Assembly (NCBI GenBank): GCA_016648135.1
Contig: JADDOH010002293.1
Location: 62,001-126,000, forward strand
Reading direction: 5' to 3'
Origin: Agrypnia vestita
Taxonomy: Eukaryota; Arthropoda; Insecta; Trichoptera; Phryganeidae
DNA length: 64,000 nucleotides
Shown: one piece after another, positions 1 to 10,896 of the stretch
Layout: every line of letters begins with the position of its first letter
Numbering within the stretch: the first letter of the stretch is position 1
Program-made: the position numbers and the translations under genes
Notes under the pieces: generated by a model
What the model saw: only the letters and a program-made list of their open reading frames with translations
The model's database searches: none
Told to the model about the DNA's origin: nothing

Positions 1-384
1 GGGAAGCGCGCGCAATTTTTCATTTGACGATGGAAAAAATCGTGTTATATAAACAAATCAATGTCCAGCAGGTGCCAGTGCGTCCACAGCGAAGACGCAC
101 ACTTCCAAGAGCCAATGCTTCTGATTTTGTATATGTGCTTCGCCTTCTGGTGTCAAGCGTGTGGATGTTGTAACTTTGATATATTTTGGCTTATATCTTC
201 GAAACTATCTAATAAATACTTAATTTTTGTTTCATTCGTGGAAATAATAACTACCCTTAATGATTTACATTCTCAAATTTTATATAATTTATGTGATTAT
301 TTTTAAATATTTATTCAAAGTTTTCATACAATATGTATGGCGACACACTATCGCCAAACCAACACACTTATACGGTACCTACAA
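1..384. other. AT-rich stretch, no feature recognised
   Basis: Open frames here are short and show no family motif. I see no repeat shared with the rest of the window. Confidence 0.5.
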
Positions 385-667
385 AACAAGTTAAATGAAA
401 TGATAAAAACCCTGCAGAAATTCCAATTGGAATGTTTTCCAATAATTCAAAGGTTTTAATATTATATTTGACTTGTGTTAAAGGGAATGAATTTTTCATA
501 TTCGATATAAGTTACTGTAATGATAGTCCAACGTTTTACAAAAATAACTCAGAAACATTGAAAAAAAATGCAAATTTTGATGTCGCATTATCTCCAAAAC
601 TATAGATGGTTGGTTGAACAAGTTCGACTTATAATCAAGGCAGGAATATAGTCCTGCGAGGTTCTTA
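385..667. mobile_element. Palindromic MITE family A, copy 1 (ends lost)
   Basis: The centre reads GATAAAAACCCTGCAG and is followed by the family arm GATATAAGTTACTGTAATGA and then GAAAAAAAATGCAAATTTTG. The same arm recurs at 6.6, 11.2, 25.4 and 29.2 kb. Complete relatives end in TATACAGGGTGT, which is missing here, so both ends are truncated. No coding capacity is visible. It abuts a family B arm on the right. Confidence 0.7.
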
Positions 668-689
668 ATGTTTTTCAAATAACCATGTG

Positions 690-876
690 TTTAACTTCCA
701 AAAATTTGATAAATGTGATAGTCTATCATGGGTGGAATTGGTGAACGTTACATTGTATCAAGTGATCACTTAAGCCAGCCGCACGATAGGTCGTAAACCC
801 TATAAACACGCAAAATGACTTTCATTTCTCGTATAAAAATTGCTTCGTCTCAATGAGACATCTATAAAATATCTTG
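690..876. mobile_element. Palindromic MITE family B, right arm only (copy 1)
   Basis: It contains GGTGAACGTTACATTGT and AAGTGATCACTTAAGCCAG, then a CTTCGTCTC block and ATATCTTG. The same order is found at 27.0-27.2 kb and 55.75-55.9 kb. The complementary left arm is absent. A solo arm suggests deletion or recombination of a longer foldback element. Confidence 0.7.
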
Positions 877-1837
877 ATTACTTATGAGTATGTGAGAATT
901 TGACTTAAATTAAAATATAATTTAATTTCGTGATACCGTTTAGTTGGAATTATAAACAAAGTCTTTAAACTTCCGACCAGATAAACCCGTTTTGACAGCC
1001 GGTAGCTATTTGTACCTTACAGTAACTATTGTAAAGGTGTGTGCCTAATAAATAGTATTACTTTTTATGTGTTGTTGGAGGTCGTGGCGAGGGTGATGGG
1101 GTCTGCTATACGTATTTATATTATTATCGAAGTAATCGCCCGCCACGTGACTTGGCGCGTTCACCAATATAGTTAAATCGGTAGAATAATGGCAGTCAAA
1201 ACAGTCTTTCGCGCTGTCTAAGGTAAGTATTCGGCTATATTTGGCAGGCACCAGGAATGTTCACCAATATGGGAACAGACTCAATGGTGAATTCTTGTGC
1301 GATGCAAATAAAACACGTATTAATCTTAAGATAAGTGCAGTCATTAGATGTTGAAAAAATTGGTTTTTAGATTGGAGTTTTAGCAATTTGAAGCTAGCGT
1401 GGTAGGACGAATCTTAAAATGAATTTCATTATTCTTTTGCGTATAAAATATCTCAATAACTATCGTGGCGATTTCGTTAAAAATTTGCACAAGTCTTACT
1501 AATAGTTACTAGTTCGTTAGTCAGTCTTACTAATAATATTAACTATGATATAGCACACGATTTTTTTTTGTTCATAAAAACCGCCAATTGTTAATATGAA
1601 TTTTTAACTTCGATCTATTTAGGAACAAAATGAAAATTATTTTTAAACTGCTTTTCCTTGCACGAATTTTTTTTTCCATATCAAGAAAATAATTAACTTT
1701 TAAATTTCACTGAAACCTTGATAAAATGATTATCTCCATCATCCACCACCAGGAGAAGGAAGCACCTTTGCGGGACAGCACATAACTTCGCCATTTTGAG
1801 ATTTTCAAAATAATTTGTTAATGAAGTAATATTAACC
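877..1837. other. No feature recognised
   Basis: AT-rich sequence with only short open frames that match no family I know. GGTAAGTA at 1222-1229 looks like a splice donor but has no plausible exon beside it. Confidence 0.4.
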
Positions 1838-1899
1838 ACTAGCTGTGCCCGCGCGGCTTCGCACGCATAGATTTTTTGTACACTGTTTGGATCGTCATA

Positions 1900-2089
1900 G
1901 AACTTTCGCGAACCTTCTAGAACATTCTCCTTCCAGAACTTTCAAGAAATTTACCGAATGTACAGGAACCTTCTAGACACACCGACACATTCCGCCACTT
2001 ATTTAGAACCTTACAGAACTTACGGGAATTTTCTAGAACCTTCTCCTTCCAGAACTTTCAATAACAGGTTTTTCCGGAACCTTCTAGAC
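1900..2089. promoter_or_regulatory. Dense heat-shock-element-like GAA/TTC array in D1
   Basis: Triplets GAA 1900, TTC 1905, GAA 1910, TTC 1915, GAA 1920 and TTC 1925 alternate at exactly 5 nt, giving six perfect units. TTC 1931, GAA 1936, TTC 1941 and GAA 1946 give four more. Further runs are GAA 2026 to TTC 2041 (four units), TTC 2047 to TTC 2057 (three) and TTC 2072 to TTC 2082 (three). Inverted nGAAn units at this spacing are the binding site of heat-shock factor, and three units usually suffice. That these sites are functional is inference. Confidence 0.55.
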
Positions 2090-2267
2090 TCATCGACACA
2101 GTCGGCGTGCCTATTTTGAAACAATCTGAAGCATTTGCGGCCTTCCCATAACAAAGTGCTAGAAAGCACATTTTCGTCACCCACTCCCACCCACGCTCAG
2201 CCATCCCCACCTAAATCGCATATTTTCGATGTGACGCCAAGGGCTATCCACCACCATAACCACCGGT

Positions 2268-2301
2268 GGGTGGTTGTGAAACCCGTGTTTCACAACCACC
2301 C
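2268..2301. repeat. Perfect 15-bp hairpin
   Basis: GGGTGGTTGTGAAAC is followed by loop CCGT and then its exact reverse complement. It directly precedes the AT microsatellite. The sister copy at 32.1 kb shares the sequence up to the first arm but lacks the palindrome. Confidence 0.85.
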
Positions 2302-2351
2302 TATATATATCTATATATATATATATATATATATAGATATTATAAGATATA
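2301..2351. repeat. (AT)n microsatellite
   Basis: Alternating AT dinucleotides are interrupted by single C and G bases. This explains the YIYIYI tail of the open frame that crosses it. Confidence 0.95.
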
Positions 2352-2867
2352 GATATTGATTATATGCTGCCAACAATGATAAAACGAATTTTATCTGTGC
2401 AATAATTACGTATCTTTTTTATTTGAATATATTTTTTGATGCCCTTGTGTGATGATTTTTATGCCTCGTGGCGGTGAGACGTCATGTAAACTCTTCCAGA
2501 TGGTCAATATCAACTCTTCTAATTTTGAATGTACGTCCGTGGGTTACAACAACAACACTGACGAAATACAGCGACAAAAGTTCGTCCATTCGTTCGTCCG
2601 TCCGTCCGTAACATGCTGGAATTACGACATAAACACTGATGGTCAGCAATGGACATTCTCCAAAAATGTCGTCATTAAACAGTTGCTACTGTAAATACAC
2701 TTTAGTTTTAAGTCGATGAAATTAGTTTGTAATATAATCTGAAATTAGTTTTAGGTTTGAGCAGGTAAAGTCGATTAAAAAAAACAAATGGTTTTCTATT
2801 CATCAATTTTTAACTTCAAAACCTGCAATTATTATGTCCCGTGAATTTTCACGGGCTTACTGCTAGT

Positions 2868-3479
2868 ATAAATATATGCACGAAGTTATCCAGAAAGCAT
2901 CCAGCCGAAAAAAAGGAGCTGAGAAAATGACTTCTAAAAATATGAACCTGCAAAAACCTAATACATCGATATTTAATACATTTCTTTGCATAGGGCTCAT
3001 TGTAAAGATGTTTTAATGTTTTTTTTAAGTTTATTTTAAGAAAAAACCTTTATTTACGACGCGTTTTACAGAGCGGATTCTTTCTGTAAAATGTCTGAAT
3101 GTACGAAAAACAGTATTTATTTTTTCTATGTGTCTTAGTAGAAAACGTTAAACACACTTAGATGTTTTCTTCAAAATTATTGTTGTGTAGTAACAGTAGA
3201 ATTAAAAAGTTGCATAATGCGTCTATACTACATGGTTTATTTGAACTAATATTTTTGTTTGCCAAGGATTTGTAAATTTGAAGCCGCGGAAAACAGTCAA
3301 ACCACTTTTTTTTAGATCAAGAGTTAATTTAACAGTGATGGCCGTGATGTCGGTAAGAAAAATACTGAATTTACAAAAAACCATATCACTTAGAGCTTGG
3401 ACGTTTTCAGCACATACAGATATTGTATTGAGCTGCCCAAACCCGTACATAACTCATTTTTAGCATTTTATGGGTTGGA
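2868..3479. other. No feature recognised
   Basis: AT-rich sequence. Open frames on both strands overlap at 3223-3463, which shows that they are chance frames. Confidence 0.4.
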
Positions 3480-3852
3480 TGTTTTCTGCATAACCACGCC
3501 CATATTTACACTAATATATAAAGAGGAGACTTTGTAAGTTCGGATGTAGTAGAATTCAGGGTGGACGTAGGCTATAATTACCCCATTAAAATAAAAGGGA
3601 TTTTGGTGGTGATCTCTATTTTACTACTAAAGTCGATGAAAAAATGGTTGAGCGATGCATTTTTTACGAATGCTGCCTTAACTGTAAAAAATATTTAAAT
3701 GATTTCAATAGAGAAGTTGTAGAGCTCAAAAAAGTCTATAAAAAATTCTGCGACGACATATATCTATATATTAAGGTTAATACACAAATTGATAAAATAT
3801 GACTAAAAGTTACATAAAATCTACGCGTGCGAAGCCGCGCGGGTAAGCTAGT
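3480..3852 (+). mobile_element. CTAG-type terminus of a second D element
   Basis: The right end reads GAAGCCGCGCGGGTAAGCTAGT. Its reverse complement matches about 35 of the first 41 bases of D1, including the ATCTACGCGTGC block just inside. The body lies to the left, but its far boundary is not visible and 3480 is an estimate. Alternatively 1838-3852 is one 2-kb unit with about 35-bp inverted ends and D1 nested inside it. Confidence 0.5.
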
Positions 3853-4500
3853 TATTTATACAATTTAGAAAACAATGAATACTTTTCTGGGTCTGATAAC
3901 GTTTGTTGTGTACGATTCAAGTCACGATTGTTTTATTTCCGAAAAATAAATAAATAAATAAAAAGATTGCACGCGTGCTTGTATGTATAGCTAATACAAA
4001 GTGAAGCTGAGTACTGAGAAGTGAACGAAGTTTTTAAATGTGACGAACCGTACGTGCCGCTATGCGCTCCAACCCGGGAAAGCTGCGGGCCTATTTGACC
4101 ACGTCTGCGCGCGTGTGACACATTCGTCCGTCGTCTGTTTGTATTTTAATAAATAAATCGCTTGTTCACTTTTCTTACTTAATCAGCCACCGAAACAAGC
4201 CTGGCGAATGACCTCGCTAACCGATTGCTGCTTGCATTCAGAAATGTGCACATCTATTTCTGGAAAAGAGTGAGCAACTTTCTTGCAATCTTTTTTTTTA
4301 TCAAAACTGACCACAAAGGTTTGTGCCAGTTCCTCCTTTGAACAGAGCCAGAATTCTCTCTTCATACAAATTCTTTTAAAATTCGCTGTGCGATATCAAA
4401 GTTGGCTGCAGCCGGCATTACCGTAAATCCTTTTCCTCAGTGTTGCAATTTGTTAGGGATGGTATTAATAATATTACTTTTTAAAAATTATTTTATTACG
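3853..4500. other. No gene; short AAAT microsatellite
   Basis: An (AAAT)n run lies at 3943-3962. A locally GC-richer patch at 4040-4130 has no recognisable motif. Confidence 0.4.
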
Positions 4501-4502
4501 TG

Positions 4503-4700
4503 TATACAGGGCGTCCCTTAGCCGGTAGCAAAAACTTTACAGGTGGATTCCTGCTTTGATAATAATTCAAAAATGTTCAAGCAACCATGACGTAATATCA
4601 ATAGTTATGGAGATTGTTATATCAAAGATTGCATTTTTTTTTCCAATATTTCTGATTTATTTTTTGAAAAAAGTTGAACTATCATTACAGTAACTTCATT
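4503..4700. mobile_element. Palindromic MITE family A, left arm (copy 2)
   Basis: It starts TATACAGGGCGTCCCTTAGC and continues through AATATCAATAGTTATGGAGA to TTGAACTATCATTACAGTAA. This is the outer arm seen at 25071 and, inverted, at 29363. It breaks off at the centre, so the other half is lost. Confidence 0.75.
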
Positions 4701-5090
4701 ACTTTTATGTTTTTTCTTGCTGGCAACAGAGATTTTACTTGCGTTTTTGATGTAATATAATTAAAGATTTTTTTTTCTAAAATAAAACAAGTTAATGATC
4801 TGTATGAAAAGAGCATGAGTTATCAGAGTCGAATATATTAACCTGTGTCCTAACATATTTCATACAGAAACAAATTTGAAATACGTAAACAGTAAGAAAA
4901 ACAAATAAAAAATATAATTAAGAAAAGTGCCGATAAAATGGAAAAAATAATATAATAAAGTAATAATAATAACAGTGAAATAAGTGACAAAAAGTAAAGA
5001 CATACCCAAGTGAAACTTCATTTATATCTTGCGTCGTAGAGCATTTTATATTTACTAATTATTAATATTCACTCGGATTCTTAGTTCATA
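4701..5090. other. AT-rich, no feature recognised
   Basis: Very low complexity with long A and T runs. No motif found. Confidence 0.4.
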
Positions 5091-5616
5091 TGAAGGCAAT
5101 CCCGATTCCGCGAGATCTCGAGGCATTTTACGAGATCAATCCAGAACCGAAAAATCGGACGAGATTATCGGAATTATCGGGATTGATCAGCATTTTTTAT
5201 GTTTTGTATGTTTAATTGTATATGTCTATAGAGCTTTTAGTAAGTACTTAAAACTTATGTTCATGTCACATTCAAATGATGAAAATAGCTTTGAATAATA
5301 TTTGGTGTATTTTATCAACCTAACATAGTAATAAAAACTACTACTAGTTAGTACCTAGTCTTTACTCTACTACATTGACTGATTGTTGCTTGGAAAAACG
5401 CCTACAAAAACTTTAATGCAATGATTAATAATGAGCATTTTATTAAAATTGCTGATATAAAATTGCAAGGCATTGTTATTAATTGCTATTCAGCTCTATA
5501 AACAAAAAAAAACACAAAAGTATTCGGGATCCCGATCCGTAGGGATTCCGCGGGATTGGAAATTCTATTCTCGAGGGATCCCGAAAGGGCAATTCCGACT
5601 CGGGATTGCATTCCCT
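5091..5616. mobile_element. hAT-like MITE with CGGGAT-rich ends
   Basis: The left end has GGCAATCCCGATTCCGCGAG. The right end, inverted, begins TAGGGAATGCAATCCCGAG. Both sides carry clusters of CCCGAT/CGGGAT words at 5099-5185 and 5523-5606 around an AT-rich core. Subterminal motif clusters inside TAGGGA-type ends are usual in hAT elements. I cannot show a convincing 8-bp target duplication. No transposase is encoded. Confidence 0.55.
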
Positions 5617-6479
5617 AATTACAATGCAACATTGATTAATGAGTTCAATGTTCCGATTTGATTCGATTCCAAAAGTAAACACATCATTTCTTTTAATTCC
5701 AATTATGTTTTAATGTCATCCTTTTATTTAAAATTGCTCGTTTCAATTACATATCAAATTGATGTTTTCACAAGAATGACGTCATAATTGTTTTGGTGCC
5801 ACGCTGGTAATAAAATTGTCCATTTTTGTAAGTGTGCTGTTATCTTCTAATTGCAGACTCGTGTTCGCTCGGACAGTAATTACAGTCTACCCACCTACTT
5901 ACTTTATCAAAGGTTTTATAATCATACTTAGCTACTGTTACATACAAGATATTTCTTTTTAGTGATAAAGATTAATTTTGTCACTGGGCAGTACCTACCG
6001 TACACTGCGAACGAAATATCTTTGGAAAATGAAAGTTAATTATTATTTATTGAAATACATCTGGGTATTTATGAGAAAATTCAAACGATCACCGTCACAC
6101 GGATTCTCGTTACTTTTTACAGAACGGAAAATTTTGTGTACCTACGCTAATTTTGCCGCATATTCCGTCGGTCCCGATAACTAATATAAAGATCGCAAGT
6201 TCGATTCTAGACAGAATCACAATTATTTATGTAGTTAAATTTATTTATTATTAATTTCAATATTTCCGTTAGTGATTTTTTATTTATGTTATTGAATTTT
6301 TAGTACTAATTTACCAAGGGTATTATTTTATTATTGAAACACAATTATCATTATATGTATAACGTGATTATTTAATAGTAAATATGTAATAGTAATTTTA
6401 TAAATATTCTCAAGAAGAAATCATAAAAATATTATGATTCGAAAATATTAGAAGCAGCATTATTCTAATAATTTCAATA
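5617..6479. other. No feature recognised
   Basis: AT-rich sequence. The 68-codon frame at 5978-6184 shows no known motif. Confidence 0.4.
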
Positions 6480-6814
6480 GTTATGGAGGGAAGCCGCTAT
6501 CGGGACTATCGTTAAAATAAATTATATTGGGTATTAAAAATTCTTTCGCTGCATTACACGTCAAATAAAATGATTAAAATCTTGCAGAAATTTTAAATAT
6601 ATCTATTTTTATTTCAAGTTTTTTTCATATACGAAATAAGTTATTTTCATGATAGTCCAACGTATTACAGAAAATACGTATATAATATTGAAAAAAAAAA
6701 ATACTAAAAATATTAGTACATATTTACTCGAATATTTTCGACTCGTAATTTAGGCAGGAAACTATCTACCTGTAAAGTAATGTGAACTAGCTTTATAACA
6801 CCCTGTATATACAT
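6480..6814. mobile_element. Palindromic MITE family A, copy 3
   Basis: The centre AAAATGATTAAAATCTTGCA and the right arm (TCATGATAGTCCAACGTATT, then GGCAGGAA) lead to the family end ACACCCTGTATA at 6802-6814. The left arm is truncated, with no TATACAGGGTGT. Confidence 0.75.
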
Positions 6815-6888
6815 TTATTTTGTATTATTTTGGTGAAAATAATATTTTGATTGTACTTAACTAATGTGTACATTTTCTATTGTTTTAG

Positions 6889-6973
6889 GTAAACACATTT
6901 ATTCCGTCAGAAAACTTTACATACATTACTAATCACAGCCTATTGGATATATTGGAGCAAGTGAACATTATTG
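6889..6973 (+). CDS. Possible 85-nt internal exon, gene unknown
   Basis: A polypyrimidine stretch ending TTGTTTTAG precedes the segment and GGTAAGCT follows it, so both splice sites are near consensus. Only one of the three frames is open. It gives 28 residues containing VNTFIPSENFTYITNHSLL, starting in phase 0 and leaving in phase 1. A related segment with the same acceptor lies at 51566-51627. I do not recognise the protein. A repeat that resembles an exon by chance is an equal alternative. Confidence 0.3.
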
Positions 6974-7719
6974 GTAAGCTGTGTTTTGTGTTTTTATAGT
7001 TTTCATGAGCGCTTCTCACCGGTTTCAACATGTTTTACGGCACTTTCCCAATAAAAATCATGATTGAATAAAACATAACCGCCCCGACATATCAATTGAA
7101 ATATTGAAACTATATCTTCCCTCCCGACTATTATTTTTCCAACACCGGAATGCAGACAGATAGAATAAATAATAAAACATTTTCTTTACAAAAGTGAAAA
7201 TATCGCGACATATATTATTATTAGAAATCAGAATTATTTATTTACACCCAAGGGTTGTTGTATGTTACACCCAAATAGTGTGGTTGAACATTGTAACTTA
7301 AATTTGTCAAAACAAAATACAATCAGACATGATACAGTTTAAAGAAAGGATTAATTAATTCATTGCAGGTTTTTACATGAAAATTATTAATATACAGCAA
7401 TATATTGTAATTTTAATATGTTAAAATAAAAATTCATTTAAAAAATTATAAATTATTCATTCAATGCAAAAGAGAAGATAATTAAGATAAAAAATACAAA
7501 ACATGAGTAAATATTTAAAAATAAAATAAAAACAGACAACAAAATGGAATTTAAAAATTTGAAAAATAATTAACTTAATGCTTAATAACTTAAAGTAAGC
7601 AAACATACATGGTTAAAAATACATATACAAAATACAATACATATACATATACTTGAGTATATACATACAAACATTTGAGTAAGTATAATATCTGCGATAG
7701 GTGAAATAAAATTATAGGT
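6974..7719. other. AT-rich, no feature recognised
   Basis: From 7340 to 7700 the sequence is very AT-rich with ATACATATAC-type low complexity. No coding signal seen. Confidence 0.4.
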
Positions 7720-7940
7720 TTATGCCTAGAATTGGCAAAAAAGAACGAAAATAAACTGAGTGCGGTCGCTTAGACGTATGTGTGGAACACCTTTGTACGA
7801 TAGAGTGGAAAATGAACGAATTAGAAGTGAATAATAATAATAAAGAAGGGATTGCTGAGATGGTCTGGTCATGTGGAACGGATGATCGAGGAACGGACGG
7901 TAAAGAAAATTTTTGAGGCGAGTGTTGAAGATAGCAAAAA
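7720..7940 (+). pseudogene. LINE reverse-transcriptase ORF tail (degraded)
   Basis: With several frame changes the segment reads VRSLRRMCGTPLYDRVENER and then GLLRWSGHVERMIEERTVKK. This is the conserved tail after the reverse-transcriptase domain in many insect non-LTR retrotransposons (RSLRRMCG, then GHVERM). A short AAT-type expansion (7829-7841) interrupts the frame and stops are present. It seems the same family as the minus-strand copies at 44.1 and 61.2 kb. Confidence 0.65.
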
Positions 7941-9305
7941 AAAAAAATCAAATTCCATAGACATATGCGGTATTTGAGGTTAATTACGCTTGGCACTCTA
8001 TTAGCCTTATTATTGGTTTGACAGTGGTAAAAAAAACGTTTCTGCAACCCGAAATCGAGTTTACTCTCAGCTGATGTTAAAAAAAGTTACTCCGGTTAAT
8101 TTTACTTGAGTAAAATTTACTTCAGATGGCGCAACCGGGCCTTAATTATACTTTTTCTCTTTTTTTGTACTCCAGCTAATGTCAATTTACCAATTTTGCC
8201 ATGAATGATGAGGATCTGATATTTTTTGGATGGGTGGATGAACATATTGTAATTTCCGAGTTTTTTTTAAAGGTTTTCTATAAGATCTATGCTCTTGGTT
8301 TGCGTTATCTCAATAGTCATTTATTGCTAATATGTAACATTGTATACTTAGTCACTTTTGACGTGATGAAAATTATATAAAAATCAGTTAATTCACAATA
8401 ATTTATTTATCCAAAGGGTTCAAATATCAAATTAGAGCCCACATTTCTCCTATAATAATATAGATTTTGAATTTGATCAATGTCTTGATACTTCTCACGG
8501 AAACTTTACGCATACATAAATAAGTGCATCTCAACTATTTTGTCTTAGAATATAATAACGATGGTTATACTGAGAGTAGGGGAGAATGTGTGTCTAAATA
8601 ATTATTACAATAATGCCTTAATGGAGCGACATCTATAATGATATGAAATACCGGTATTCCAGTTCTCGTATTATATTAAAGTCTACCTGCGAACTTGCTA
8701 TAAAAGTTTCTGAAATTTTTGTAACTATTTAATGCGTGCTATTATTAACATTACGGAGAAGCCTCCGATATTATTACATTCTGCATATGTTAAAAGAGAA
8801 ATACCATTTTATTATCCTACTTATTTATTATTAGTTAATTAATTAATTGAACTATTCATACGTGTTAAAAATAAGCATTATACTTGCATTAATAATTAAT
8901 TTATTGAATAATGCGTAGGTGTCATCAGCATTTTTTTTTCAATAAATGCAAGATTATTTTGTGATGACATTATTTACTCGTATATACCTAACCTACAATT
9001 TTTAATTTTAATCTATTTTTTAATTTATTTATTTGATTTTTAATTTACAATAGGTATAGTTACGTTGTATCCTAGTGAAAGGACCATTGGTCCCGAAGCA
9101 TGTCGGTATTTTCAACAAATTAGTGATGTAAATAAGTATACTCAAAAAAAGTATATTCTTATTAATTAAAATATTTTTATATGAAAATTTGTCTCGAAAG
9201 TCGACCACTGGTGGGACCTCGCTCAGACGATAAAGGTGGCTCGCTTAGCATGCGAAAGTTAAACATCTTTTCATTTAAGAAAAACAATCGAATTAGTGTA
9301 AGCCG
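7941..9305. other. No gene; possible MITE end near 8146
   Basis: At 8070-8146 ACTCCGGTTAATTTTACTTG runs into GATGGCGCAACCGGGCC and then TTAA. This looks like one end of a small DNA element, but I find no partner end. The rest to 9305 is AT-rich with nothing recognised. Confidence 0.35.
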
Positions 9306-9385
9306 TGCGTACGAGGCATATTGTTTCTTTGTGTTGGTGTTTAAACCCGTCAACACCAATACAACGAAACAATGTACGAATAGGC
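9306..9385. repeat. Imperfect inverted repeat of about 34-bp arms
   Basis: CGTACGAGGCATATTGTTTC then TTTGTGTTGGTGTT pairs with AACACCAATACAACGAAACA then ATGTACG across a short loop. This palindrome causes the mirrored open frames on both strands at 9177-9456. Confidence 0.75.
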
Positions 9386-9464
9386 TAATTTCAAAACTTA
9401 ATATAGTCACCTGCATTCTCCGCTCAAATGCATGCGTGGTGGAGATTTACATGTAGAACCGTTG

Positions 9465-9822
9465 CACTGATGCAAGTAGCGAAGGGCTAAACTTAATTTC
9501 GGAATGAAAGCTTCAGGCACAGGTTTACCAATTTGAAGGCTTCAAAGTGTGCGCTTCATTTGTATTAGATGCTGAAACATTACGCACTTTTTTCGTGTAC
9601 TTCAATGAACTACATGAAGCTACTTGTAATACTACAAAATTGTGCATATAGCTGAAAATTATCACTGACGGTTGTTTTGGGTGGGGGGTTTGTAAGAGTC
9701 GTTTTATCTACATCAAGTCCGCCAAAAATTTTCCACTTCGCAACGATATTTGTCTGAAGTGTGCACTTCAGTATGGTGAAGTATTTCATTGTAGTACTTA
9801 GTAAAGCGCGGACCCATCACTA
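9465..9822. mobile_element. MITE family C, copy 1 (ACTTC-rich, hAT-like)
   Basis: The right end, inverted, starts CTAGTGATGGGTCCGCGC followed by TACTAAGTACTACAATGAA. The left side has TTTGAAGGCTTCAAAGTG, and GAAGT/ACTTC words cluster on both sides. The order is shared with 25471-25848. The left terminus is less certain (CACTGATGC at 9465). Non-coding. Confidence 0.6.
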
Positions 9823-10896
9823 GATACAAGGATCTTTGCAGTTGGCTCGCATTTTCAGACAGTATTAGGTGCATAGATACTCTGAAATCTTCACTGTACT
9901 CTGAAATCTTATCTGCACGTAACAGGAATGCAGTTAGATTCTAATTCGGTCCCACATTCAATGCTAGATTCTGCAAAAAATGGAACACAACTATGGGCGA
10001 GATGCCAAACCATTTGTATTTCTTTGTTACCGTGGAGACATGTGTTCCAGCGGCCATTGTGGCTAAGCCCTCGGGTCTCCCTGGCAAATAAAACGGTATC
10101 TAGATCGCGCTTTGTGGTAATAAATGAAAATTTGGAATTTTTAAACCTCTTCCCAATGTCAATTCCTTCTTCGGAGGTTCATGACGTCTGCTATGTTTCA
10201 AGTTCTCGAGCTCGAGAAAAATAAATGAGGAGCCCTATTCTCGAGCCGTTCGCCATTCCGCAAGTTGTGCATGAGCCTGGGCAAGGGGTTCTATGATGAT
10301 GGATCTTCGTCATCATCATCATTTTGTTCTTTGATTTAAGGTCGACTCTATAAATAATCTTCAACCAAATCATTCTAGACATTTTTCTGGGCTAATCGTT
10401 TCGAAGGGATATCTCTGATCATGGCCATGAAAACATTTTCAAATCTTGGTGACCGATTTTTGACCAGGGTTCTCCCGAGCCTTAATATCCTTGCTTCTCA
10501 CAACGTGGCCAGCTTATTTCAGACTTCTCTCTTTCTTCTTCTCTTTTTCTTCTTCTTTCTTTTTTCCTTCCTCTCTTTTTCTTGTTCTTCTATTGTTACA
10601 ACTTGACCCGGAATCCTTGTCTCTTCTCATCTGTCTACGTGGCCAGCTTACCACTCTTATTTGCCCTTCTCGCAACATGGCCAGCCTATCTAAGAACTGT
10701 ATCGCAACTCTTTTCTCTTAAATTTAAATTCAATGATTAAATAACTTGACTAAAATAGAATAAAATATTCGTAAATAATATTGTTACGAAATAGAATAAG
10801 AAGCATCCTAGGGCTTTCGGAAAGATCTAGAGATTCCTCCAATAATTAAGAAAAATGTGAAGCGGTCCGAAGTTTCTAGACGTTGGGTGGCAGTTA
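9823..10896. other. No gene; pyrimidine tract
   Basis: A CT/TTC-rich tract at 10527-10592 and a short CAT-repeat at 10311-10321 account for the low-complexity frames here. The word GTGGCCAGC(T) recurs at 10504, 10640 and 10678. No coding evidence. Confidence 0.4.

Larger units (their letters stand above)
1838..2867. mobile_element. CTAG-ended element D1 (Helitron-like non-autonomous repeat)
   Basis: The left end is ACTAGCTGTGCCCGCGCGG. The right end carries the hairpin CCCGTGAATTTTCACGGG (2838-2855) followed by CTTACTGCTAGT. A terminal hairpin just inside a 3' CTAG is a Helitron hallmark, and insertion here is between A and T. The left end resembles the same terminus inverted, so two facing termini are an alternative reading. 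No Rep/helicase is encoded. Bases 1838-2300 are shared with 31531-32155. The inside holds GAA/TTC arrays, a perfect hairpin at 2268-2301 and GTCCG repeats near 2585-2612. Confidence 0.65.

Noticed and set aside
2135..2359. Histidine-rich open frame in D1
   Set aside because: It follows the repeat shared with D3, where the frame is not kept, and ends in the AT microsatellite.
1838..2867. Autonomous Helitron
   Set aside because: No Rep or helicase motif is encoded; only the hairpin plus CTAG end supports a Helitron-like origin.
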